A DNA stretch of 64,000 nucleotides from Plasmodium brasilianum (lineage: Eukaryota; Apicomplexa; Aconoidasida; Haemosporida; Plasmodiidae): the NCBI RefSeq assembly GCF_023973825.1, contig NC_090124.1, positions 1,084,501 through 1,148,500 on the forward strand. Reading direction: 5' to 3'. Below, piece after piece: positions 1-11,957 of this stretch. The notes beneath the pieces were generated by a model. The model was given only the letters and a program-made list of their open reading frames with translations, had not been told where the DNA came from and ran no database searches. Numbering within the stretch: the stretch's first letter is position 1; each line of letters begins with the position of its first letter. Position numbers and translations under genes: made by a program.

Positions 1-2291
1 TATTAATTGATAAAAATAATGAGAACAGAGATGATTATGACAACAGCTGTATTGACAAAAATTGTACTAAAAGAAAGGGTGCTGAGATAAGTGCTCCAAC
101 TCACAATGAAAACATATATGGCAATATATGCAAAAATACCAATGATAGTTCAAATAGTAAAATTAACTTAAAAACCAACAATGTAAGTAGTTATACCCTA
201 AATGATAATACACAAAATTGCATAAAGGACGAGAGTTCAGCATATGTTTATGCAATGGATAAAAGTGATCACAATGCAAATTGTAACGGCGACAATAATA
301 TAAATATCAGTATTAGCGAAAGTGACAAGGATAAGAGTTGCAGTAATAATCCCATTGATAACAATATCAGTCTTAATTGCAATTATAACTGTAACGACAA
401 CACAAATAATATTAATTATAATAGTAATAGTAATAATAATATTAGTAGTAATAATATTAGTAGTAGTAGTAATAATATAAGTAGCAACAATATAAGTAGC
501 AACAATATAAGTAGCAACAATATAAGTAGCAACAATATAAGTAGTAATAATATTACAAGTAGTAATTATATAAGTGGTAATAATAATAATACCCCAAAAA
601 AGGTAGTACACACATTACATAAAAAGATTTTTAAAAATAACAATTTAAATAAGAAATTTTCAAGTGTAGAAAAAATACAATGTAACAAAGTGGACAATGA
701 TGATCACAATACAATTTATGAAAACGATGAAGCAAATAGGAGGGGTTATCCAACCATGAATGGAAAAGAATCACGTTATTGTAAGAACAATATCGAATTG
801 AAGAACAATTTGTTGGGTATATCGAAAAATACCAAAAATGAAAAAGAGGCATATAATGGAAACGAAAATAGAAGGAGTAATTTCGATGAAAATATATGTA
901 CACTAAAAGAAGGTCGTGATATAGATGGTTCATCATTAATGAAAAATATGAGATCATATTGTCCCATAGAATATGTAGATAGTGAAGATTTTTTATGTTT
1001 ATTATATACTTCAGGTTCTACAGGGAAACCAAAAGGTGTAGCACACACTACAGCTGGTTATTTAATATATGCATATACAACATGTAAATATATTTTTGAT
1101 GTTAAGGATGATGATATATTTGGGTGTGTTGCAGACATAGGATGGGTAACAGGTCATAGTTATGTTTTATATGGACCTTTATTAAACGGAATAACTACTG
1201 TCTTATTTTCATCTATACCAACTTACCCTGATTGTGGTAGATATTGGAATTTAATACAAACACATAAAGTAACACAGTTTTATACAGCCCCAACAGCACT
1301 TCGAGCTTTGATGAAACATGGGGACCATTTTGTTGAAAAATATGATTTATCCTCCTGTCGAATATTAGGTAGTGTAGGTGAACCTATTAATCCAGAAACA
1401 TGGAGATGGTATTATAATGTAATTGGTAAAAAAAAGTGTGTTATTGTTGATACCTATTGGCAAACAGAGACAGGTGGTATTGTAATTGCACCGATACCGA
1501 ACTTATTTAAAATGAAACCAGGGTGTGCGACGCTACCATTTTTTGGTGTTGAATTAGAAATTCTAGATTCAAACACGTTAGAACCAGTAAAAGGTACGAA
1601 TGTTTGTGGTTTATTATGTATTAAGAGTCCATGGCCTGGTATGTTAAGAACAGTATTTGGAAATCATAATAGATTAATTAAAACTTATTTTTCCATGTGT
1701 CCTAATTACTATTTCACCGGGGATGGTGCGTATAGAGATGAAGATGGGTATTATTGGATATCAGGTAGAATTGATGATACGTTAAATGTATCAGGTCATA
1801 GGTTAGGAGCGGCAGAAATTGAACATGCATTAGTTCAACACTTCTGTATTGCCGAGGCAGCTGTTGTTTCTTTTCATCATAATGTTAAGGGGGAAGGTAT
1901 TTTATGTTTTGTTGTTAAAAAAAAAGGGGAGTTAAGAAATTATATGGAACAAAATGTTGATACTAAAAATAATGTTCTTTTGACATCCACTACTGCTAAT
2001 ATAAAAGACATGGAAGAATTAAAAAAAAATTATACAGATGATAAAATAATAGATGAATTAAAATTGTATGTTAGACAAGTTATAGGACCTATTGCTACTC
2101 CAGATATTATTTGTATTGTCCCTGACTTACCTAAAACAAGAAGTGGAAAAATTGTTAGGAGAATACTAAGAGCTATAGCTAACGGATTAAAGGATTTTGG
2201 TGATATTACAACTGTTTCAAATTATGAAATTATTGATATTATTAGCCATAAATTTAAGGAATGCAAAGAAAAGGGTCAAACGGGATCGTAA
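1..2291 (+). CDS. ACS: Acetyl-CoA synthetase (AMP-forming), 5'-truncated by window edge
   Basis: Makes acetyl-CoA from acetate, ATP and CoA through an acetyl-adenylate. The frame (codons from base 3) is open from the window edge, so about 762 C-terminal residues are present and the N-terminal ACAS domain lies outside. The first ~320 residues seen are Asn/Ser-rich low complexity, including a 15-bp tandem repeat. The conserved core then begins: the P-loop YTSGSTGKPKG (about base 1005), the adenylation motif DTYWQTETGG (about 1450), YFTGDGAYRDEDG and the hinge region ISGRIDDTLNVSGHR (about 1710-1800). The acetylatable-lysine motif PKTRSGKIVRR lies near 2130. All signature motifs are intact. The Asn-rich block therefore sits as an insert between the N-terminal domain and the P-loop. 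No intron is visible. Stop TAA is at 2289-2291. Confidence 0.95.
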   Translation, partial: LIDKNNENRDDYDNSCIDKNCTKRKGAEISAPTHNENIYGNICKNTNDSSNSKINLKTNNVSSYTLNDNTQNCIKDESSAYVYAMDKSDHNANCNGDNNINISISESDKDKSCSNNPIDNNISLNCNYNCNDNTNNINYNSNSNNNISSNNISSSSNNISSNNISSNNISSNNISSNNISSNNITSSNYISGNNNNTPKKVVHTLHKKIFKNNNLNKKFSSVEKIQCNKVDNDDHNTIYENDEANRRGYPTMNGKESRYCKNNIELKNNLLGISKNTKNEKEAYNGNENRRSNFDENICTLKEGRDIDGSSLMKNMRSYCPIEYVDSEDFLCLLYTSGSTGKPKGVAHTTAGYLIYAYTTCKYIFDVKDDDIFGCVADIGWVTGHSYVLYGPLLNGITTVLFSSIPTYPDCGRYWNLIQTHKVTQFYTAPTALRALMKHGDHFVEKYDLSSCRILGSVGEPINPETWRWYYNVIGKKKCVIVDTYWQTETGGIVIAPIPNLFKMKPGCATLPFFGVELEILDSNTLEPVKGTNVCGLLCIKSPWPGMLRTVFGNHNRLIKTYFSMCPNYYFTGDGAYRDEDGYYWISGRIDDTLNVSGHRLGAAEIEHALVQHFCIAEAAVVSFHHNVKGEGILCFVVKKKGELRNYMEQNVDTKNNVLLTSTTANIKDMEELKKNYTDDKIIDELKLYVRQVIGPIATPDIICIVPDLPKTRSGKIVRRILRAIANGLKDFGDITTVSNYEIIDIISHKFKECKEKGQTGS
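466..560 (+). repeat. 15-bp tandem repeat in the ACS coding region
   Basis: Four exact copies of gtagcaacaatataa run from 481 to 540, with degenerate copies on both sides. They encode repeated Ile-Ser-Ser-Asn-Asn units inside the Asn-rich insert. The 15-bp unit keeps the reading frame, so copy-number change would not break the gene. Confidence 0.9.
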
Positions 2292-5055
2292 AGCTATCAG
2301 CATATGCAAAACTATATTTGCTTCATTGCTTTCGCTCTTTCTCTACGTATTTCGTTCTCGGCTTTGCCATCCTTTATTCATTTTATTATATTAATTCATC
2401 ACTTATTTTATTCTATTACTTTACTGTATTACTTTATTTTATTTTATTACATTATTTTATCACCTTATTGTATTACTTTATTTTATTACTTTATTTTATT
2501 GTTTATTTATTTTTTTTTATATAAGCAATTTTAAAGAGCTGCAAAATTTTTTACCTGTTCCACATTGTTATGTGCACATTTTAACGCGTGCTGATATAAT
2601 GAGAACATATCAGTCAATTTAGCAAAAACTCTGAGGGTGTATAACCTTTGGGACGTTTGCCTCTAAGTGTTATTACTTCATTTTGTTTATGCATCTATGT
2701 AAGCATCCACACATGTGTGTCTTCTGTGTGTACGTATATATGTATTCATAAATATACGTATATTTATATCAGTGAGAATAATATATAGTTACACATATTT
2801 AATAATTTGTCTTTATGCTAAGAGACAATGTACATTTGTTCACAACATAACAAAACAGTTGGGCATAAATATATTATGTAATATATACAGTTATTTTATC
2901 ATTTAGTTTTTAAGTATTGTGTGCATAATCTGATTATTTTTTATGCATTTTTGTGTGTATATATATATATATACAGATAATTATGCCTTTGTTATTTTAG
3001 TGAATTTTATTATACTTTTTACATATTACGTTCTACATTTTATGTTCTACATTTTACATTTTACGTTTTACATTTAGGTATTATATATTATGTTTTACAT
3101 TTTTCATTTATTCTTCTTACGTATTTGTTAATATTGTGCTATTTTAGTTATCATTTGAGCTTCATGTCAAAAAGATGCTGTTATAAGCATATATTTTTAG
3201 TTGCGTTATATACATTAGGATTAATAATAATTTGTTTACATATATTATGTATATATACACGTGCATAAAGCTATATATATGTAAATTTTGGGAGTAAGTG
3301 TAAATTGGGGAAAAATTAGGGTAGTATATATAAAATTTTTATATTATATATTTTTATGCACCCCTTAGATTTGTGGTATTTATAAAGGCAAATTGTATAG
3401 ACTGATTCTGCGGAAAACTTTTATTTTCATTCCTTTTGTTATGTCCATTCCTTTTTTTCATTGTATACTTGTGTATGCTAATTATAGTATAATTTATGAA
3501 ATGTTCAGTCATTGTTAAATAACTTTTTTTTAAAAAACGTGATAATACTTAATACACAATCGTGTACATATATTTGTACAAACCAAAATTTTAAAGGTTA
3601 TGCACTTTTATTGAGGATGTATTATGTTATAGACACTTGTTAGTAAGAAGTAGCTATACAATTAAAGTAGTATATTGTATAGCAAAATAATTAGTAGTAT
3701 GCTGTATAGCAAAAAAATTTAGAGTAATATAAAATATCTATGGTAATGTGGACAAAATAAAAAAAAGTATCCAGATTTATTATCAGGTGCTTCAGTCAAT
3801 TGGCAAAAATGCGAATTATTTATGCGGTATATATAAATACATACGCATGTTCAAAAACATATATTATTCAGTGTTTTATTCTTATTAAAATTGCTACTAC
3901 ACAATACAAGATAAACAAATCAAAACAAAGCAAAACATAGAAATAGAGAAAATGGGAACGCCATTTCATCTTAAAAAAAAATTGTCTTTTTGAGGAAAGC
4001 ATATTTTTCTTTTAACATAATTATAGCTTCCCTATATACATAATATACATATATATTTACGTATGTACATATGAATATTTATCCCTTTTTTCCCTTCTTT
4101 TTTATGTTTTTAAAAAAAAAGAAAAGAAATGCAATTTGAGAAATGCTGAACAAAGGACAGGAAATATCTCGTATTAATGATGGCAAAAAAAAAAGAAAAA
4201 TTTTTCTTGTAAGATTAATATTTCCACCTATTATATTTGCTTCTAATATTAACTATTATCGTATGTTCAAAATGAATACTACAACATTAAAAAAAAAAAA
4301 AAAAAAAAAAATTTTTAATTAAAATTTATTATTCTATTTAAAAAATGCTTATTTTTTTTCTTTATACTGCTTATATATTTTCAAATTATACACTTTATAT
4401 ATTCTATTTCTTTAAAATTTATTATTTGCTTTTACATTTTTTCGTACATACAATATTTGTATATTTTCACGTACATATATATACAATTTTGATATAAATG
4501 GAATATATATTTTTTACAAAACTGTTTTATAAATGGAGCATACATGTAAATGTACAATGAAACAGATATTTATGTATTTGGGAATATATGTATGTATAAG
4601 GACATATATATAAGTAGGGTGACACATATGTACGTATAGGAATACATATATATAAGAACATAAATATTTCCACAAGCACAAATATATATGTATGGATATA
4701 CAGACACACATAGTACAGTGGTGTAAATATATATATATATATATTTGAATATGTTGATATATGTATGGAAAATGGGCAGATATATGTATGTACTAATATA
4801 AAATAAGCAGCATTTGATTATTAAAAGGAACGTCCATAATTACAAATATAAATTAACTACATAAATTTTCTCTTAATTTTTAATTTTTTTAACCATATCT
4901 GATATTTCGTTAATTTTGTACCACAAGTATGCATATATATACATATATATGCACATAAAAATGGAAGATATGTTTGAGCTTATAATTATTTCTGTTATTT
5001 GGTGCTGTGTCAATTTTTCGAACAGCCTATAAGTATCTTCATATATAAATAACTT

Positions 5056-5087
<32 letters not shown>

Positions 5088-5146
5088 ATATACGTGTATA
5101 TATGTATGTATGCATGTGTACACTCACAAAGGCACATAACTCTACA
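2292..5146. other. Convergent intergenic region between ACS and transportin
   Basis: This holds the 3' ends of two convergent genes. It starts with a T-rich tract (about 2395-2520). A less AT-rich patch at 2540-2680 contains a perfect 7-bp hairpin (CTGATAT at 2591-2597, ATATCAG at 2607-2613). The rest is A/T microsatellite, with a poly(A) run at about 4290-4310. I see no convincing protein-coding exon. Confidence 0.6.
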
Positions 5147-8100
5147 TCATAAATTAAACCTCGTGTTTAAGTCGTTCAGCATGTCGTTTGGTATGGGGGA
5201 CGAAAGAGAGTCATTCGTTGGGTTATAGATTTCTTTCCAGTGATTGGGGTATTTTTGCTTCATGTTTGATAGAAATTGGTGAAAAAAAATATTAATATTT
5301 TGAGATACATATTTATACTTCAATATTATATAAACAATATCTTTCAAATTTTCTGCAGCAATATCTAGATTTAAATATAAGGTTTCTAAAATTGCCTTCA
5401 GAGAGCTAATTTTTTCATTTTCTTGTGTACCATGTGACATAATTTTTAACCATGTTTTTAAAAATTGAGGGAAATAAAAAATAATTTTTTTAGGATACGT
5501 AGCTGATAACCTACCTAGGGATATACATATATTTTGTAACAAGCATCCATGATATTTGGAATTCTGACAAATATAAATAAGTTGTTTTATTATTTCATCT
5601 ACATACATTTCCATGTATTGAGGATTAATGTGTATACTAATTTCTCCTATGGCCCAACTAGCGTTATTAGAAACGGGGGTCGAAGGATGAGTAATATGTG
5701 CAATAAGATATGGTATGATGTCGTTTAAATAAGGTATTAAATACTGGGTACAAAATCTTGAAATATCTCCTATTAATGCAAAATTTGATTGTAAAATTCC
5801 AAAATTTAGGAAAAGTTTTGCTAATTCTGTATATTCATTTTCTTTACTTACTATTATTCCATTGGTGATTGATGATGAAGTATTATTGTTGTTATTGTTA
5901 CTATTATTTAAATTTAACATTTTATTATAACCATGATTAATTATCATCTTATTATTTAGAGAATCAAATTTTATATTTTCTAATTTTAAACAATATCTAT
6001 GAACTAATGGTATAAAATTATATTCATCTTCACTTAAAATGTTTAAAATATTAGAATTTATAACACTTAAAATTCTTGATAATAAATCAAAACTACATTC
6101 TATTAAATCCTTTTTCTTAGACGGAGATATAGAATCTATATCTTTTAAACTAGTAAAATAATCTTCATTTGATATTTTATAATATGTTAATAATTCACTA
6201 GCTGTGTCCGAAATATTATTTCTATTCAACATAAACGAATTGGTACTACCTGATTTTTTCGTATAATAATATTTTATTTCTTCCTCTAAATCTATGTATA
6301 ATAAAACCAAAAATTTAATACATGTTCTTATAACACTTTTTGCATATTTTAAAAATTCCTTTCCATATGCACTAGTAATACATGACATACATTCCATTAA
6401 AGCTATAATATATGGGCTACTGATACGAATGTTATCCCATTTTAATAAAATCGAATTAACAATTTGATGAGCTAACTCATTGTTCTCTTTTACAATATTG
6501 ACACTATCAATTAACGTTCCGACTACATCAAATAAAATAAAATAATTTTTCGCTTGATATATCTGAAACGCTTGTTGAATCGTGTGAACAATTTCATGCA
6601 AATAATTATTAAGTAATTCTAAAGCATCTTCCTCAAGATTAGCAAAAGAGGAACAAGCTGCTTCTTGTACTCGTTTATTACTATCTAAAATTCTTTTTAA
6701 TAAATTTAACAAAACTGGTTCAAACCATTTATCACAATTATCCGGGTGACATATCCAAGACGAAAATCTTGTAACACACCAACAGGATATACTTCTTGCT
6801 AATGGCTTCTCATCATTTAGTAATTTGATTAAATATTCCAACACTTTAGGTATAAATGGAGATAAGCTATACATACAACCTTTTGCAATAGCACCTAGGG
6901 TTAGCACCGCACTTTCCCTGATGTTCCATTTATCACTCATTAATTTTTCTTCAATATGTGGTAAAATAAATTCTAGTATCTCATCATTATATACATTGGA
7001 TAAGTAGTCAAGACATAATGCAGCTCCTTTCCGAACAGTCCAATCATTTCCCCATGTTCTAGAAGTCAAATCATCATTTTTTTCATCATCGCTAAAATCA
7101 TCATACGTGTTACTATTCTTATTATCAAATCCCATATCCGTAATGTTGTCCATATTGTTGCTATTCACATTGCTGCTATTGCTGTTATTAACACTGCTAT
7201 TATTGTTCATTTTATTTATCTTCAATTCATCCTGACCAATGTCATCATTTTTATTACTATTATTATTATTATATAATTCCGGGGAAATGTCTTGTATTAA
7301 ATCAGGTATATTTGCATTGTCATTTTGAAAATGTGATTCGTCCATAGTTAAATAATCCCATTTGGTATAAACCGTATTATCAACGAGTATTTTACATAAA
7401 TAGGGTAAATAGCTCTTTAATATTTTCAAAGCTTCATTTCTTAACTCGTTAATATTTTTATACACATTTTCATCAATAAAACTATCTGACTTGCTCAAAA
7501 AATCGATTGATTTATTAGTGTTATTCATATTAGTGTTCATACTACTACTATTATTATTATTATTATTAATGTTATTATTATTATTACTGTTATTGTTATT
7601 ATTATTATTATTATTATTACTATTATTATTATTATTACTATTATTATGATTATTATGATTATTATGATTATTATGATTATTATTATAATTTGAATAGGCA
7701 ATATAGCTCCTATCTTTTATAAATACGGGCCAAAACTCTAATGCTTCTAGTTGAACTTTTCTATCTGATGAATTGGTTGCATTAACCATAAATTGAATAA
7801 TCGCGTCTAAGTTAGTAAATATAGATGCATACCTAGAGTCTGTAATAATGGTCATACAAGTAACTACAATTTTTAATATTTGCGTATCTTCTTCTGAAGC
7901 TAGATATCCTAAGCATTCCCATAATTGAGGAAAATATTCATTAAAAACACCATTTGTAGTAAAACATGATGATGTTATAAATAAATCAAGACACTCAGCA
8001 GCATATTTTTTTTTTATACTTTTTTCTTGTGGTGTGCAAAATGAAAATAATTTCTGTAATAATTGTGTTTTGCAAAATTGAAAAAAAAGAGAATCAGCAC

Positions 8101-8629
8101 TTTTTCTATTCATTAATTCATCTTCTATTATAATTATAATTGCACGAAATGCTCCATCAACTACATCATTATTTCCACGTTCTATTAACAGTAATAAATT
8201 ATATAACGCTTCGGGCCACTTATCTATTCCTTCATACTTGGTCAGAATTGTTGTTATAACAGATCCAGATGTGTTTCTTATTTCTTTTACCTCATCTTCA
8301 ACTAATTTGAAAATTTCATTCTTTATTATTTTTAAAATATCAATTGTTAAAAATTTATTTTTCGAATTTATATAATTTTTTAATAATAACCCTCCTACTT
8401 GCCTAACATCATTTTTTTCTTGTTTGTTCATAAATATATGTAATAAATATAACGCAGCATCTGATACATTTTCATTTAAATCTTTTAAAACTTTGGTTAC
8501 TTCAATCTGAACGTTGTTATTTGAACTGTTACATGAGGATGTTAATGCCTCATTAATTGTTTTGTATATTTTCTCATTCGGCTTCCATTCCATGTACGAG
8601 TTACTATTTTCATAACAGCTGTTATGCAT
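5147..8629 (-). CDS. Transportin / karyopherin-beta2 nuclear import receptor
   Basis: A HEAT-repeat importin that carries PY-NLS cargo such as RNA-binding proteins through nuclear pores and releases it on Ran-GTP. The protein is 1160 residues from the ATG at 8629. The N-terminal MEWKPNEKIYK resembles the transportin start MEYEWKPDEQ. RILDSNKRVQEAACSSFANL (about 6690-6630) and NNASWAIGEISI (about 5660) are near-identical to metazoan transportin-1. An Asn/His-rich insert lies at about residues 313-361 (7545-7690). A longer Asn/Asp-rich acidic block at about 437-517 sits where transportins have the acidic HEAT-8 loop. I chose 8629 because its AAGAAA-ATG context is good and the following codons look coding; 8593 (MEWK) is the alternative. 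The open frame up to 8866 reads through A/T microsatellite and is probably 5' UTR. Karyopherin-beta1 is less likely given the motif matches. Confidence 0.93.
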   Translation of the reverse strand: MHNSCYENSNSYMEWKPNEKIYKTINEALTSSCNSSNNNVQIEVTKVLKDLNENVSDAALYLLHIFMNKQEKNDVRQVGGLLLKNYINSKNKFLTIDILKIIKNEIFKLVEDEVKEIRNTSGSVITTILTKYEGIDKWPEALYNLLLLIERGNNDVVDGAFRAIIIIIEDELMNRKSADSLFFQFCKTQLLQKLFSFCTPQEKSIKKKYAAECLDLFITSSCFTTNGVFNEYFPQLWECLGYLASEEDTQILKIVVTCMTIITDSRYASIFTNLDAIIQFMVNATNSSDRKVQLEALEFWPVFIKDRSYIAYSNYNNNHNNHNNHNNHNNSNNNNNSNNNNNNNNNNSNNNNNINNNNNNSSSMNTNMNNTNKSIDFLSKSDSFIDENVYKNINELRNEALKILKSYLPYLCKILVDNTVYTKWDYLTMDESHFQNDNANIPDLIQDISPELYNNNNSNKNDDIGQDELKINKMNNNSSVNNSNSSNVNSNNMDNITDMGFDNKNSNTYDDFSDDEKNDDLTSRTWGNDWTVRKGAALCLDYLSNVYNDEILEFILPHIEEKLMSDKWNIRESAVLTLGAIAKGCMYSLSPFIPKVLEYLIKLLNDEKPLARSISCWCVTRFSSWICHPDNCDKWFEPVLLNLLKRILDSNKRVQEAACSSFANLEEDALELLNNYLHEIVHTIQQAFQIYQAKNYFILFDVVGTLIDSVNIVKENNELAHQIVNSILLKWDNIRISSPYIIALMECMSCITSAYGKEFLKYAKSVIRTCIKFLVLLYIDLEEEIKYYYTKKSGSTNSFMLNRNNISDTASELLTYYKISNEDYFTSLKDIDSISPSKKKDLIECSFDLLSRILSVINSNILNILSEDEYNFIPLVHRYCLKLENIKFDSLNNKMIINHGYNKMLNLNNSNNNNNNTSSSITNGIIVSKENEYTELAKLFLNFGILQSNFALIGDISRFCTQYLIPYLNDIIPYLIAHITHPSTPVSNNASWAIGEISIHINPQYMEMYVDEIIKQLIYICQNSKYHGCLLQNICISLGRLSATYPKKIIFYFPQFLKTWLKIMSHGTQENEKISSLKAILETLYLNLDIAAENLKDIVYIILKYKYVSQNINIFFHQFLSNMKQKYPNHWKEIYNPTNDSLSSPIPNDMLNDLNTRFNL

Positions 8630-11600
8630 TTTCTTGCATTCACATGTACATAGATATATGTATAAATATATGTGTATACATAATATATATATACATATAC
8701 GTATATATATATATATACTTAAAGTTACAGTTACAGTTACATATAAACTTGAGCTTTCACCTTTCAATAATAAGAGTAACAAAAATAATATATAACAAAT
8801 ATATAAATTATGATTAGGTGAAATTGTAAAATTATGGTAAATTTTCACAATATTCTGAAAAAACAAGCATACACGAATAAACCATAGATGAGCAAGAGGT
8901 GTTTTAATTAAATTAAAAATCTAATTATAATAGTACATATATATACATAATATATTTAAAACATGAAATTTGGTCACATATATGTACGTATATATATATA
9001 TATATACATATATTATATATACATGTATAAATATATGCAAAGGCAATTTTTTTTAACTTTTTTATGTTTTTGAGCAAATATGGTTAAATATAAACACAAA
9101 TTTAAAAATTACATCTGAAAAATATATAAGAAAAGTACACGTTTTTGGATATATACATTTATTTATATATAAGCATGTATTCCTATATTTTTATCTTTTC
9201 ATAAATTAATATATACATTCACATACAGATAAATTTTACATAAAAATGAACATTATATATAATTAACACATATAAATTCTATAAAATTATATATATATAC
9301 ATATAAATATATACAAATAAATATGTATAATATATAAAGGCAAAAACGTATATCAATGTATATATATATATATAATATATATATATACATAAATAAATAA
9401 GAATGTATGTATGTATGTATTTATGTATGTATGTATGTAAATTTGTACAAATAAATACCTTCGTATTTAAATGTGTTTATGAAAAATTTAATTAATATTT
9501 AATATTGTAAAAAAAATATATATTAAAAAATTAAAATGAGGAGTATATATAAACATAATGGTATGAAATTTTATCAAATTAATTTAGAATAAATTATGTG
9601 GGTTTATATATTCATGAGAAGAAAGTTCAACAGTAAAACATAAATATAACATGCGTCATATGAAAAAAATGTATATATTTTTTAGTATATGTAAATATAT
9701 ATTTATATAATTATTTATGTATTATAATATGTAATTATATATAAGAATATAAACATATATACAGCATATCATGTATACATTTCTGCTAACCGGTTTAAAG
9801 TCCAAATAGAAGCATAAAAATGAGTAAATATATATATTTAAAGTAGCAAAGAAAAAAAAAAAAAAAAAAAAAAAATCTACATTAATGTTTTAATAACTTC
9901 AAAACTTTAATCTAATATAAAACAAAATTACATATTTTACATTATTATTGGAAAAAAAATTCTTTTTTACACTACATATATAATACATTATTTTGCCTTC
10001 TATTTTCTTCTTTTTTCCCCTGTAAAAGTAGTCCAACCCACATTATTCACATATTTTATATAAAACTATATATTAATAACAATCTTGACGATAATAAAAA
10101 TACATTTGTATTTTTTTTGTATTATTATCCAAGAAAAACGAAAATAAAAAATTATAAGATAAAATAAAAATTGTAAGATTATTTATTAAAAATTAATTGC
10201 CGTATTACATTAGTGTTTACTTATATGTATATAATATATATTTACGTAATAAATTTTTTATTATTAATATAAAGTAAAAAGAAAAGGAAATAAAAAATTT
10301 TGTTTAAAAAAGTTTATGAAATGGAAAAAAAAACAGAAACAGAATTAGAGGGAAAAAAAGGTATCACATTTTTATTTGAATAATAATGGGAACATGTATA
10401 TATGCATATATATATGCTGTACATATGTAATATATATGTAAAGGTATGTAATAAGAATCAGTATATATAAGAAATGAAAAATAACATTACAATGGGAATG
10501 AATGAAAAAAAAAAAAATAAATGACCAATTTGCCGTAGAGTTATATATAAAAAAATGACCTCATTTTATATATATATATATATATATTTATAAATATATA
10601 TAATAATAAAATAAAAATTAATATACAATTGTGTTCTACATATATATATATATATATCACATTTATTTTGTAAATGAAAAAAAAGAAAAATTTAAGCAAA
10701 TAATTTTTCTTGTAAATAATATTTTTTATTTTAAAAAAAAAATGGTGAGAACAAGTTTAAATTTAATAATAAAACAGTAAGAAACTTATTTTAACTAAAA
10801 AAAAGGTTAGTGTATTTATACGTAAACATGTTCGTCCCCTTGTTTAATTTTTTTTTTTTTCATATAAAGGAAACTACGAATTTTAATTTTAACACCTTAA
10901 AAAAGGGTATTTTTTATCTTTACTTTAGATTTGAAGAATAATCATAATATTCTACAAAATTGTTACATATTATTTTATTTTCCGTTTTCGTGATTACTTG
11001 TACCAAAAGGAAAAAAAATATATCGTGTGTTTATATATGTTTACTTGTTTATAATGGTATCTCATTACATATAATTATTAAAATGAAGTGCAAAGAAGCC
11101 AGGGACGTTTTAACATTAAAAAGCTATTAATAATACTTATAGAAACAAAAATTTTTTTATTTTGTTTTAAACATATTTATGAATGAATAGTTTAGAAACA
11201 AAAAGAAAAAAAAAAAAAAACGCTTAAATTATATGTAATAAATATTTTGTATTAACAGCACAAACATGTAGAAACCTCCTTATTTTGGTAAATTGTTATT
11301 TTAAAAATGAAAAAGGTGTACACCAGAACAAGTACAGATTTATATAATTGCATTTTTCATATTTAATAAAATGTGCCATATATATAATTAAAAATTTTAA
11401 ATAGTTACGTTTTCATTACACAACGAACACGTGATATGTTTAAGTATATATATACGTATATACACATATACACATTCATATGTTTACATAAATATAGTAT
11501 TTCTTTTCTGTGTGTCGAATTAATTTTTTTTATTCCTAAGTATATTTTGAAGAAATGTATTAACCATAAAATAAATACTGTTGAAGGGAAAGGTATAAAA

Positions 11601-11957
11601 GATTCAAAACTAAGTCGTTTATTATTATTATATGATATATTGGTATATATTTTTTGCGTTAAAAGTATTACCACATTCTTATTTTAAAAGTGTAACCGCT
11701 GTGTTACAATTTTTTAACAGAAAAAAAAAATTGAAAAGTTGAAAGTTATAATTTTTGGATATCGTTCCCTTTTATATACTTTATTAATTTAAAAAAAACA
11801 AAGATATATGTGTTTAAAAAAAAAACATAAAAAAAAATAAAATAATAAAAAATGAATAATAAAATTACATTAAATTAAATACAATAATTAAAAAAAAAAA
11901 AATATAATATAATTTTGACGTTTTTATCTTGGAAAATTCTTACTTAATGATTTAAAG
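8630..11957. other. Intergenic: transportin 5' flank and 3' flank of the next gene
   Basis: Very A/T-rich sequence with (TA)n tracts, a (TATG)n microsatellite near 9403-9438 and a poly(A) run near 9850-9875. It must contain the transportin promoter and 5' UTR. The only less repetitive patch is 11084-11400 on the + strand: a 15-codon ATG ORF at 11084, then an acceptor-like TTAACAG near 11260 and further open triplets. I cannot chain these into one gene, because the best joining would need a 28-nt intron. Confidence 0.5.

Noticed and set aside
237..611. Minus-strand Thr/Ile-rich ORF over the ACS repeat
   Set aside because: Shadow of the Asn/Ser repeat in the real ACS frame.
8630..8866. N-terminal extension of transportin (hydrophobic, Ile/Tyr-rich)
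   Set aside because: It reads through (TA)n microsatellite; transportins start at MEWKP-like sequence. Treated as 5' UTR.
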